This document shows positions 6,366 through 14,247 of a DNA stretch of 25,876 nucleotides, one piece after another. Within the stretch, counting starts at the first letter, position 1, and each line of letters starts with the position of its first letter. Below the pieces are notes generated by a model that ran no database searches, was not told the origin of the DNA, and saw nothing but the letters and a program-made list of their open reading frames with translations. The position numbers and the translations under genes were made by a program. This DNA is from Aphodosoma sp045631465. GTDB lineage: Bacteria > Bacteroidota > Bacteroidia > Bacteroidales > Paludibacteraceae. Location of the stretch: positions 1 through 25,876 of the forward strand of contig JAZQUV010000017.1 of assembly GCA_045631465.1 (NCBI GenBank), given 5' to 3'.

Positions 6366-6430
6366 TGATTTTTGCTATGCTCGGCATAGTTCAAGCTTGC
6401 TTGACTCTGCACTTGCTTATTGCAAAAATT
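6366..6430. repeat. Nested palindromic element, copy B (65 bp)
   Basis: Has the same ends as copy A (GATTTTTGCTATGCTCGGCA and CTTATTGCAAAAATT) but a different central hairpin, AGTTCAAGC / GCTTGACT (6388-6406). It sits between the riboswitch and the metK ATG, so it lies within the metK leader RNA. Confidence 0.75.
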
Positions 6431-6454
6431 TTCAATTATTAATTTTTAATTATT

Positions 6455-7735
6455 ATGGGTTATTTATTTACATCCGAATCTGTATCGGAAGGTCATCCAG
6501 ATAAAGTGGCTGACCAAATTAGTGATGCCATTTTGGACGAATTTATTGCATTCGATCCACAATCGAAAGTGGCTTGTGAAACATTCGTAACTACAGGTCA
6601 AGTGGTGCTTGGCGGCGAAGTGAAAAGTAAAGCTTATGTTGACGTACAAGATGTTGCACGTAAAGTGATTAACAACATAGGTTATACCAAAAGCGAATAT
6701 ATGTTTGAAGGCAATTCGTGCGGAGTTTTGTCGGCTATTCACGAACAATCGGCAGATATCAATCGTGGCGTGGAACGCGCAGAAGCAGAAAACCAAGGCG
6801 CAGGCGACCAAGGTATGATGTTTGGCTATGCATGTAACGAAACAGACGACTATATGCCATTGTCGTTGGCATTGAGCCATATCTTGCTTATCGAACTTGC
6901 CGCTATCCGCAAAGAGGGAAAAGAGATGACTTATCTTCGTCCTGACTCAAAAAGCCAAGTGACTATCGAATACAACGACAACGGATACCCAGAAAGAGTG
7001 CACACTATAGTGGTGTCGACACAACACGACGAATTTATCACAGCCAACGACTTTATTTCGCAAGAAGAAGCAGATAAAGCAATGGTAAAACAAATACATG
7101 ATGATGTGGAAAATATTTTGTTGCCTCGCGTATTGGAAAAATATCCTTACTTAACAAAATACTTCAAAGGCGACATAATACTACACGTAAATCCAACAGG
7201 CAAATTTGTGATTGGCGGTCCTCATGGCGACACAGGTTTGACAGGTAGAAAAATTATCGTTGATACATACGGCGGTAAAGGCGCACACGGCGGTGGAGCA
7301 TTCTCGGGCAAAGACCCATCGAAAGTAGACCGCTCGGCAGCATATGCAGCCCGCCACATTGCGAAAAACCTCGTTGCTGCTGGTGTATCGGACGAAATAT
7401 TGGTGCAAGTAGCTTATGCAATTGGTGTAGCAGAACCAGTAAGCCTCTACATCAACACTTACGGCAAATCGAAAGTGGCAATGTCGGACGGCGAAATAGC
7501 AGAACGTGTATTGAAAATATTTGACATGCGCCCTTATGCAATCGAACAACGCTTGAAACTACGCAACCCAATATATGCCGAAACAGCATCATACGGACAT
7601 ATGGGACGCACCCCTCGCATAGTGACAAAATGCTACGAAACTCGTTACGAACCATATCGCTGCTACGAAGTAGAACTATTCACTTGGGAAAAATTAGACT
7701 TTGTTGAAAAAGTAAAAGAAGAATTTAATCTATAA
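6455..7735 (+). CDS. metK: S-adenosylmethionine synthetase
   Basis: 426 aa. Makes SAM from methionine and ATP in the cytoplasm. The N-terminal ATP/Mg site is SEGHPDKVADQISDA (His14, Asp16, Lys17). The central signature GAGDQGMMFGYA is the known MetK hexapeptide region, and the phosphate-binding region GGPHGDTGLTGRK lies near residues 253-266, followed by GGKGAHGGGAFSGKDPSKVD. Length and all domains are complete; it is somewhat longer than the E. coli enzyme, as is usual in this phylum. The ATG at 6455 gives the canonical start MGYLFTSESVSEGHPDK. Its leader carries a SAM-II-like aptamer, implying feedback by SAM. Its TAA overlaps the ATG of the next gene. Confidence 0.98.
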   Translation: MGYLFTSESVSEGHPDKVADQISDAILDEFIAFDPQSKVACETFVTTGQVVLGGEVKSKAYVDVQDVARKVINNIGYTKSEYMFEGNSCGVLSAIHEQSADINRGVERAEAENQGAGDQGMMFGYACNETDDYMPLSLALSHILLIELAAIRKEGKEMTYLRPDSKSQVTIEYNDNGYPERVHTIVVSTQHDEFITANDFISQEEADKAMVKQIHDDVENILLPRVLEKYPYLTKYFKGDIILHVNPTGKFVIGGPHGDTGLTGRKIIVDTYGGKGAHGGGAFSGKDPSKVDRSAAYAARHIAKNLVAAGVSDEILVQVAYAIGVAEPVSLYINTYGKSKVAMSDGEIAERVLKIFDMRPYAIEQRLKLRNPIYAETASYGHMGRTPRIVTKCYETRYEPYRCYEVELFTWEKLDFVEKVKEEFNL

Positions 7736-9006
7736 TGACACAAATAGCACGTATAGATAAGATAAAATCCATTCTACCATCACTGGTAGAATGGATTAAT
7801 CTATTATCGACCATTTATTTAATTAGCACTTTTATATTATCATTTGATTTTCAACGACCTGCAATATTTGCATATGTTATATCAACTATAGCAGATATTA
7901 GTGTCAACAAAAGATATAAAAATATAAAATGGGATTCAACAAAATGGATTTTTGTTGTGATGATAGGATTATATCTATCTATATGGATTTGGCATATATT
8001 CGAAACATGCAACTCGCCCCGATTTTTTCACTCGACAGACAGACGATTGCCTTTTGTGGTTTTGGGATTACTAGGACTATTCACTAACCCTAATCCAAAA
8101 ATAAAAATATCGCACATAACAATTTGTATGCTTATAACTAGCATAGCTACGATAGCATACATAATAATAGACAACTACGCGGCAATACAGGAAAATGTAG
8201 GGAACATATATGACTATAGAGAAAAGATTGGTATATTCAGAAATGCTGCTCTAGAAGTAACTCACATAGAGTTTAACTTATACCTTAATTGCACCATTGC
8301 GTTATGCTTGATTACAGCAACAAAGAGCAAACTGCTTTGGCAAAAAATAGTGTTATATGCTGGCATATTAATAATCTATACGCACATAATAATGAGTGAA
8401 GGACGAGTTGGATTTATCACCGCCAATGCTTTGATGCTATTCTTCGGGTGCATAACAGCATATAAGAAAAAATCGAAATTGCTAATACCGACATTAGCAA
8501 TAGCTACGATAGCAATAGCAATATTCGTGAGTCAACACAATAGATTTCAGTCTGATATTTTGAAAAACGAACCTAGAATTTTGATTTGGCAACAAGCAAT
8601 AGATTTGATAAAAGAACAACCGACACTAGGATATGGATTATGCGACGGACACGAATTGTTTGTGACCAAAAGTTTGGAAAATGAAAAATTAGTAGCGAAT
8701 TTTTGGAACAATTGGATGAAAGAACATCCACAATATGACATACACAGATTCCATTGTCATAATATATTCATTGAATCGACATTGGAGTTTGGCATCGTGG
8801 GACTTGTGTTGACTTGTATGTTGTTTGTCCTACCATTGATGCTCACTCGTGATAGAAAACGATTATATTTATCGTTCTTTATCTTAATATTTGTAATTCA
8901 GGGGATGTTTGAGTCGTTCACTTCGCACTACCAGATATTTTTGTTTTGCTGGTTGTTATGGTTTTTTATCACACGAAGTGAAGAGCAAGACTTATTATCT
9001 ATCTAA
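7735..9006 (+). CDS. O-antigen ligase/polymerase-type membrane protein (Wzy_C family)
   Basis: 423 aa with about ten hydrophobic segments spread over the whole length. The family signature sits in and around the large outside loop: SEGRVGFI near 222-229, then GYGLCDGHE and HCHNIFIESTLEFGIVGLV near 340-358, where the HN...E..FG..G pattern is typical of WaaL/Wzy-type enzymes that join or polymerise glycans from lipid carriers. Whether it is a ligase or a polymerase cannot be read from the sequence. The ATG shares its A with the metK TAA (7733-7737), suggesting translational coupling. Its 3' end overlaps the convergent glycosyltransferase gene by 12 bases, and it probably works on the product of that locus. 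Confidence 0.85.
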   Translation: MTQIARIDKIKSILPSLVEWINLLSTIYLISTFILSFDFQRPAIFAYVISTIADISVNKRYKNIKWDSTKWIFVVMIGLYLSIWIWHIFETCNSPRFFHSTDRRLPFVVLGLLGLFTNPNPKIKISHITICMLITSIATIAYIIIDNYAAIQENVGNIYDYREKIGIFRNAALEVTHIEFNLYLNCTIALCLITATKSKLLWQKIVLYAGILIIYTHIIMSEGRVGFITANALMLFFGCITAYKKKSKLLIPTLAIATIAIAIFVSQHNRFQSDILKNEPRILIWQQAIDLIKEQPTLGYGLCDGHELFVTKSLENEKLVANFWNNWMKEHPQYDIHRFHCHNIFIESTLEFGIVGLVLTCMLFVLPLMLTRDRKRLYLSFFILIFVIQGMFESFTSHYQIFLFCWLLWFFITRSEEQDLLSI

Positions 9007-9783
9007 ATATTGATCTAATCCTTTTTGACAATAAATAGTCTTGTCGGCTTGCTTTCTGCGCATAATTGCGAGATTCTCGGTTTGATCGGTCCAACTCTCT
9101 TTGTGATAGAGATGGTAAACAATGGCACGGTTGCGGACACTCACAAACTCGTAGCCTTGAGCACGGAAACGCCAATCGATGTCGGCATCTTCGCCAACCG
9201 CAGGTTTGACATACTCTTCGTCGAAACCATTGATAGAGATAATAGCCTCGCGAGAAAAAGACATATTGCAACCCGTGAGATGACGCGTAGAACGCAAAGA
9301 CCTATCTAAGCATATAGGCACAAAAATGCCCTCATCGGCATAACGACACCCCTTATTGAACAATCGCCACCAACGACAAGGATAAAGAATATTTCCACCT
9401 AACATTTTTTGAGACACAGAAGGAGACAACTTCACACGTTTGCCTAATAAAATGCGATTAGGCGCGGCATAGCGCATATGCATTTCGACAAAACGAGGAT
9501 GAAGGACGCAGTCGCCATCGATGAATATAAGCCACTCGTGTTTTGCGGCGACTACAGCACGATTTAATGCACGATTCTTGCGCCAACCTCGGTCGGGTTG
9601 AGTGAGATGCTGATAGGGACAAAACCAATCATAGTTGGCAACAAACTGCTGCATACGAGCATCTTCGCCATCTTCGGAAATAATCACTTCGGCAACAGCC
9701 ACAGTTTGATTGCGCAAAGAGGCAAGTATGAGTTGAAGCATTTCAACATTTTTGTAGACCGATATTATAATAGATGCTTTCAT
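8995..9783 (-). CDS. Glycosyltransferase family 2 with galactosyltransferase-like C-terminus
   Basis: 262 aa, soluble GT-A fold. The N-terminal nucleotide-binding strand is KASIIISVYKN. The DxD metal/sugar-nucleotide motif is DGD (89-91) in IFIDGDCVLHP. The C-terminal part reads GCNMSFSREAIISINGFDEE, then GEDADIDWRFRAQGYE with the acidic ED pair at 198-199, as in the Glyco_transf_7C region of chondroitin-synthase-like enzymes. Donor and acceptor are unknown. It is the last gene of a minus-strand run of three glycosyltransferases, 3 bases after the fusion gene, and is convergent with the ligase-like gene with a 12-base overlap. A lipopolysaccharide or capsule role is inferred from context. Confidence 0.88.
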   Translation of the reverse strand: MKASIIISVYKNVEMLQLILASLRNQTVAVAEVIISEDGEDARMQQFVANYDWFCPYQHLTQPDRGWRKNRALNRAVVAAKHEWLIFIDGDCVLHPRFVEMHMRYAAPNRILLGKRVKLSPSVSQKMLGGNILYPCRWWRLFNKGCRYADEGIFVPICLDRSLRSTRHLTGCNMSFSREAIISINGFDEEYVKPAVGEDADIDWRFRAQGYEFVSVRNRAIVYHLYHKESWTDQTENLAIMRRKQADKTIYCQKGLDQYLDR

Positions 9784-9786
9784 ATG

Positions 9787-11250
9787 CTATTTTTGATGCT
9801 TAGACCATCGGTATTTTTGCAATAATTCAACACAACGATCCTCGTCGAAATTACGCACACGGGCATATTCGCGCGCCATAATAGACAAAGCCTCATGTTC
9901 GACATTGAGACGCTCGAAACCACGACACCCTTTGTCGATATCAATATTGCCAAATGCCATACGATTGAGATCGACCAATTCGAATTGTGGAGTGCCATCA
10001 ACCATATCTAGCAAAATATTGCCTCCTGAATAATCGAGAGGATAGATGCCAGCATCGTGCATTTTTGCCGTCATACGACCTACACAACGCAGATAGGAGT
10101 CGCGATTTTCTAAAGAAGGATTGTTGATTACATCGTAAAAAGTGTGGCGACAACTGCTTTTTTGTGATATGTAGTAACTACGCGAAAAGAACAAACCACA
10201 ACGCTCGGTGTAGTAGGCAATTGGTGTGGGTGACTTGATGCCTAAACGATTTAATTGTTCGGCATATTCGAAAGAACGTTGAGCCTTTGATTTACGCAGA
10301 AAACCATACACCAAACGATTGATAAAATTTGGGACAGCAAAGGATTTGACCACCATATCAATGCCATAGAACGACATATGTCGCAACTCATTGCGACGAT
10401 TGTGGATAACCTGTCCTTCATCATTATTCCATCGCACAGGCAACGACTTTAGCCAATATTCTAAATGAGAGTATTGTGCAGATAAATGTGTTGTGCGAGG
10501 ATGGAAAATACGATAACAGAGGTTGATGAGTTTAGACCAAGAGCGTTTGTGGCGCAACGGACCACCCAATTCGCGCTCGAAAAACTCGGGATGCAATCGA
10601 TTCAGAGTATCAATAACATCTGATTTTAAATGACGATTTGTAACCCTTTTGGATGTAGGGCGTATGCGATAAAAAAATTCGACATCGGGCAGATAAACCA
10701 CCTCACCACCATCTTTCAACACTGCAATCCAAAACGCCCAATCTTCGCGTGTTTTGAAATCGGGGCAATAACCACCAACGCGCAACCAATCAGACTTGCG
10801 ATACATTGCACATGCAGGTATCATATTCTTTCGAGCCAAAAGATTAAGAGAATATTCTTTCAGTTTCCACTCACCTACTCTATCCCCAAAATACTCGGCA
10901 CGAGGGATAACCACTTTTACATCAGGATTGGATAACAATACATTTACCGCATTAGAGATATAGGTTGGAGATATTCTATCATCGGAATCGATTGGCAATA
11001 TCAACTCACCAGAAGCATGCGATATGGCATAATTGCGTGCTACACAAGCTCCTGCGTTGGTCTGAGAATATACCTTAACACGACTATCTCGCTCAACATA
11101 ACTATTGAGCAGAGATAAAGAATCGTCGGTGGAGCCATCATTGACACAGATAACTTCGATATTACGATAACCAGAAGCCAAGACAGAATCCAATGTCTCA
11201 CAAAGATATTTAGCAGAATTATAAACCGGTATTATTACAGATACGAGCAT
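9787..11250 (-). CDS. Fusion: family 2 glycosyltransferase plus LPS-kinase-like domain
   Basis: 487 aa. Residues 1-220 are a GT2 domain: MLVSVIIPVYNSAKYLCETL, VICVNDGSTDDS, the DxD-type DSDD (88-91) and the REDW acidic motif (168-171). Residues 280-487 resemble the Kdo/heptose kinase (InaA/WaaP) fold: VVKSF with a candidate ATP-binding Lys302, catalytic-loop-like MHDAGIYPLDYSGGNILLD (His398, Asp406, Asn411), and FELVDLNRM with the metal-binding Asp427. Sugar addition and phosphorylation could thus be done by one chain. The frame is open to a GTG at 11277, but the ATG at 11250 starts right at the GT2 core and lies 7 bases after the upstream stop. The frame is uninterrupted, so the fusion is not a frameshift artefact within this sequence. 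Confidence 0.85.
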   Translation of the reverse strand: MLVSVIIPVYNSAKYLCETLDSVLASGYRNIEVICVNDGSTDDSLSLLNSYVERDSRVKVYSQTNAGACVARNYAISHASGELILPIDSDDRISPTYISNAVNVLLSNPDVKVVIPRAEYFGDRVGEWKLKEYSLNLLARKNMIPACAMYRKSDWLRVGGYCPDFKTREDWAFWIAVLKDGGEVVYLPDVEFFYRIRPTSKRVTNRHLKSDVIDTLNRLHPEFFERELGGPLRHKRSWSKLINLCYRIFHPRTTHLSAQYSHLEYWLKSLPVRWNNDEGQVIHNRRNELRHMSFYGIDMVVKSFAVPNFINRLVYGFLRKSKAQRSFEYAEQLNRLGIKSPTPIAYYTERCGLFFSRSYYISQKSSCRHTFYDVINNPSLENRDSYLRCVGRMTAKMHDAGIYPLDYSGGNILLDMVDGTPQFELVDLNRMAFGNIDIDKGCRGFERLNVEHEALSIMAREYARVRNFDEDRCVELLQKYRWSKHQK

Positions 11251-11257
11251 ATGGGGG

Positions 11258-11968
11258 TTAGATTTTATCAAAGCCACGCGTGTATTTGAGCCAATAATAT
11301 TTGATTGGATTAGTATATTTAAGCAACTTCCATGGCCGACTACTATGAGGTCGATGCACTACAGCATCTGTCATCAAAAGCATATTTCGGAATCCATTAC
11401 GAAGTGAAATATGGGTAATAAATACATCATACCAATTCTTCTTTGGATTGAGTAGTTGAAAATCGTAGGAGTGTAAAAAAACATTTGTCAACAATGTACA
11501 ACAAAAACTCAATCGACGCGAAATGACACGATCAGTCATAGACCATTTACGTGCATAAAGATATGGAAAATTAATATTACCCGACTCATCTATCGTAACC
11601 GAGGCAACCATACCAACATTATCAGTAACAGCAGACACGAGACGAGTGAGAGTATCAGGATTAACCACCACATCCGACTCAACTATCACAAGATGAGAAT
11701 CTGTTTTTAAAGCCAGCTCTTGTGCATGCTGCAATACAAAACGATAATTGGGCGATGGAGAATCAAGAATATCACAAAGATGTATCACTCGAAAGCCTAA
11801 TTCATCGGCCAACGAATCTAATAATAAAGCATTCTCGGGTGTAGAAAAATCATCATAAACAACATACTCACACTCAACACCAAAAGAAGCTTTCATCACA
11901 GAACGAACAGTGAGTTCTGTAAGTTCAATTGAATCCTTGACTGGGGTTATTATCAATAATTTACTCAT
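11258..11968 (-). CDS. Glycosyltransferase family 2-like protein
   Basis: 236 aa. The GT-A start is SKLLIITPVKDSIELTELTVRSV, then EYVVYDDFSTPEN, and a DxD-like ESD (97-99) in LVIVESDVVVNPDTL. It is shorter and more divergent than the two downstream genes. The C-terminal half is basic and aromatic (SSRPWKLLKYTNPIKYYWLKY), suggesting a membrane-surface position. It is first in the minus-strand glycan operon, with a full promoter match at 12053-12083. Sugar specificity is unknown. Confidence 0.75.
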   Translation of the reverse strand: MSKLLIITPVKDSIELTELTVRSVMKASFGVECEYVVYDDFSTPENALLLDSLADELGFRVIHLCDILDSPSPNYRFVLQHAQELALKTDSHLVIVESDVVVNPDTLTRLVSAVTDNVGMVASVTIDESGNINFPYLYARKWSMTDRVISRRLSFCCTLLTNVFLHSYDFQLLNPKKNWYDVFITHISLRNGFRNMLLMTDAVVHRPHSSRPWKLLKYTNPIKYYWLKYTRGFDKI

Positions 11969-12052
11969 TTTGCTAGAATAAAAAGTCTCGAAAAAATCTG
12001 CATATAAGAAAATCGATGCACGAAGATTCCTAACTTATACGAAATTCAACCA

Positions 12053-12083
12053 CAAAGATACTATTTTTTCTCGAAATATACAA
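12053..12083 (-). promoter_or_regulatory. Promoter of the glycosyltransferase operon
   Basis: Minus strand: TTG (12083-12081), 20 nt, TATCTTTG (12060-12053). The leader to the ATG at 11968 would be about 80 nt. Confidence 0.7.
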
Positions 12084-12111
12084 TATTTTCACTCACCGCC
12101 CATTTAACAAT

Positions 12112-12139
12112 AATTATGAATTATGAATTATGAATTATG
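12112..12139. repeat. 7-bp tandem array AATTATG, 4 units
   Basis: Four exact units, then the degenerate AATTAAA, lying directly upstream of and partly within the expected promoter of the FKBP operon. Confidence 0.85.
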
Positions 12140-12159
12140 AATTAAATTTTGTAACTTTG
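12130..12159 (+). promoter_or_regulatory. Promoter of the FKBP operon
   Basis: The -7 element TAACTTTG (12152-12159) is clear. The -33 position (about 12129-12132) falls in the AATTATG array, where ATG takes the place of the usual TTG with a 19-nt gap. The ATG of the gene is 27 bases downstream. Confidence 0.5.
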
Positions 12160-12185
12160 CAAGTCAAAATTTTAACTTAAACACA

Positions 12186-12782
12186 ATGGATAAAACAAGT
12201 TATGCAGTTGGCCTCAGCTTTGGTCAACATTTAGCTCAAAGCAAAATAAAGGGTCTTGATTACCAATCTTTTGCAAAAGGAGTAGAAGCAATGTGCGAAG
12301 GCAAACAACCTGAAATCGATTTAAGAGAAGCACAAGAGTTATTAAACCAATTCTTCGCAAAAATGGAAGAAGAAGCAAAAGCACAATTTGCACAAATACG
12401 CGAAGCTGGCGAAAAATTCCTCGCAGAAAATGCAAAACGTGCTAATGTTGTGACATTGGAAAGCGGTTTGCAATATGAAGTAATCACTGAAGCAATCGGT
12501 CAAAAACCAGTTGCAAGCGACAAAGTAAAAGTTCACTACCATGGTACACTAATCGATGGTACTGTATTCGACAGTTCAGTGCGCCGTGGCGAACCAGCAA
12601 CATTCGGTGTTACTCAAGTTATCCAAGGCTGGGTAGAAGCACTCCAACTCATGCCAGTAGGTTCAAAATGGAAACTCTACATTCCATACCAACTTGCTTA
12701 TGGCGAACAAGGCGCAGGTCAAATGATTGCACCTTACTCTGCTCTCATCTTTGAAGTAGAACTACTCGAAATCGTAAAATAA
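12186..12782 (+). CDS. FKBP-type peptidyl-prolyl isomerase, cytoplasmic
   Basis: 198 aa. Catalyses cis/trans isomerisation of prolyl bonds during folding. The N-terminal helical dimerisation domain (FKBP_N type, residues 1-85) begins DKTSYAVGLSFGQHLAQ. The FKBP domain (about 112-198) has VKVHYHGTLIDGTVFDSS, VIQGWVEALQLMPVG, YIPYQLAYG and ALIFEVELLEI, with the aromatic active-site residues present. There is no signal peptide, so it is probably cytoplasmic. It is followed after 14 bases by a lipoprotein paralogue with a very similar FKBP domain; together they form a two-gene operon. Confidence 0.95.
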   Translation: MDKTSYAVGLSFGQHLAQSKIKGLDYQSFAKGVEAMCEGKQPEIDLREAQELLNQFFAKMEEEAKAQFAQIREAGEKFLAENAKRANVVTLESGLQYEVITEAIGQKPVASDKVKVHYHGTLIDGTVFDSSVRRGEPATFGVTQVIQGWVEALQLMPVGSKWKLYIPYQLAYGEQGAGQMIAPYSALIFEVELLEIVK

Positions 12783-12796
12783 TAAACAGATACAAA

Positions 12797-14020
12797 ATGA
12801 AAAAAATATTTGGATTACTATTGGCTGCAGCCGTAGCTGCACCAATGTTCATGTCGTGCAATGGTAGCACAACAAAAATCAAAACAGAAAGTGACTCACT
12901 CAATTATGCCATCGGTGTTGCTAATGCAGACGGTATTCGTCAATACATATTAATGGCAGACTCGGCAGACAGCAAAAAAGTAGCTCAATTCTGCGAGGGA
13001 ATTGACAAAGCTTTAACAAAACAATCATCAACAGAACGTTTGGCTATCGAAGGTTATCGCATGGGAGCATCGATGAAAGAAGAAATCAACACAGGTTACC
13101 TCTTCAACGACTCAACAATCCCAGCCAACAAAGACCTTTTGATTGCAGGCTTCAAAGCTGCCCTTACACACGAAGAAGGCTCTATCGATCCTGAATTTGG
13201 CATGCAATACTTCCAAAACATAATGGGAGCATCAATGCAAACTGGCGAACCAGCAAACCTCACACCAGAGCAAGTAGACTCAGTAAACTCTATTCTCGGT
13301 GTCATCAACGGCAACGGAGCTCGCAAATACATCCTCGGCCCAGACACTACTACAAAAGACATTGAATTATTCCTCAATGAATTCGAAAAAGCATTGAACT
13401 CGACAGAAGACGAAACACTCTATATGAGAGGTCTTGAAATCGGATCAAATATGAGCCAACAATTCAACCAAAGCCCATATTTGTTCAACGATAGCACAAT
13501 CGAATTAAACATCAATCTAATCAAACGCGGTATCATCGAAGGCCTCAACCAAGAAGCTATCATGACAGCAGAAGAAGCTACCACATACCTCAACACAACA
13601 ATGGAAGCAAAAGCTGCTGAACGCAACAAAACTCTCGCAGCAAAAGGCGAAGCATTCCTAGCTGAAAACGCAACACGCGAAGGTGTATACGTAACAGAAA
13701 GCGGCCTTCAATACGAAGTTATCGCCATGGGTGAAGGCGAAAAACCAACAGCCGAAAGCACAGTTAAAGTTCACTACCACGGTACCCTCATCGATGGCAC
13801 AGTATTCGACAGCTCAGTTGAACGTGGCGAACCAATCGAATTCCCACTCAGCAACGTAATCAAAGGTTGGACAGAAGGCGTACAATTGATGCCTGTAGGT
13901 TCTAAATTCAAATTCTACATTCCTTACCAACTCGCTTATGGCGAACGCGGAGCAGGCGAACTTATCGGCCCATGCGAAGCACTTATTTTCGAAGTAGAAC
14001 TCATCGAAATCGTAAAATAA
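12797..14020 (+). CDS. FKBP-type peptidyl-prolyl isomerase, lipoprotein with duplicated N-domain
   Basis: 407 aa. The signal peptide MKKIFGLLLAAAVAAPMFMSC ends in a lipobox with Cys21, so it is exported and lipid-anchored, acting in the periplasm. Residues 33-128 and 163-255 are two copies of a helical FKBP_N-like domain; GYLFNDSTIPANKDLLIAGF (100-119) matches PYLFNDSTIELNINLIKRGI (227-246). The FKBP domain (about 321-407) is nearly the same as in the upstream gene (KVHYHGTLIDGTVFDSSV, QLMPVGSK, YIPYQLAYGE, IFEVEL.EIVK). Typical family members have one N-domain, hence the larger size. A probable role is folding of envelope proteins. Confidence 0.93.
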   Translation: MKKIFGLLLAAAVAAPMFMSCNGSTTKIKTESDSLNYAIGVANADGIRQYILMADSADSKKVAQFCEGIDKALTKQSSTERLAIEGYRMGASMKEEINTGYLFNDSTIPANKDLLIAGFKAALTHEEGSIDPEFGMQYFQNIMGASMQTGEPANLTPEQVDSVNSILGVINGNGARKYILGPDTTTKDIELFLNEFEKALNSTEDETLYMRGLEIGSNMSQQFNQSPYLFNDSTIELNINLIKRGIIEGLNQEAIMTAEEATTYLNTTMEAKAAERNKTLAAKGEAFLAENATREGVYVTESGLQYEVIAMGEGEKPTAESTVKVHYHGTLIDGTVFDSSVERGEPIEFPLSNVIKGWTEGVQLMPVGSKFKFYIPYQLAYGERGAGELIGPCEALIFEVELIEIVK

Positions 14021-14035
14021 CATATCACCATACAC

Positions 14036-14067
14036 AAAAGTGGCTGACAATCCTGTTAGCCACTTTT
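14036..14067 (+). terminator. Terminator of the FKBP operon
   Basis: Arms AAAAGTGGCT (14036-14045) and AGCCACTTTT (14058-14067), a perfect 10-bp stem with a 12-nt loop, ending in a T run, 16 bases after the stop. Confidence 0.9.
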
Positions 14068-14078
14068 TATATCCACAA

Positions 14079-14182
14079 CAACCACTCACAGTAGGTATAA
14101 AATCCGTCAAAATCACCCTACCCTCAAGCAACCTTCAAGCAACCTTCAAGCAAGAAAACCTCCAACCACTCACAGTGGGTAT
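14079..14182. repeat. Direct repeats flanking an 11-bp tandem repeat
   Basis: CAACCACTCACAGTAGGTAT (14079-14098) recurs as CAACCACTCACAGTGGGTAT (14163-14182), 19 of 20 identical. Between them lie TCAAGCAACCT x2 and TCAAGCAAG (14124-14154). There is no coding content. Function unknown. Confidence 0.8.
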
Positions 14183-14190
14183 TTACAAAC

Positions 14191-14224
14191 AAAAAAAATC
14201 GCCCTTCTACAAAAGAAGAGCGAT
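14191..14224 (-). terminator. Terminator of the ferredoxin gene
   Basis: Arms ATCGC-c-CTTCT (14198-14208) and AGAAG-a-GCGAT (14214-14224). On the minus strand the stem is followed by T8 (complement of 14191-14198). Confidence 0.85.
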
Positions 14225-14247
14225 CAAAAAAGTCTAAATCCCGCGAA

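Noticed and set aside
9787..11277. Longer start (GTG at 11277) for the glycosyltransferase-kinase fusion
   Set aside because: It would overlap the upstream gene by 20 bases and add residues before the GT2 core; the ATG at 11250 gives the normal family start.
14040..14237. 65-codon plus-strand frame after the FKBP operon
   Set aside because: It runs through two terminator hairpins and the direct-repeat block, so it is not a gene.
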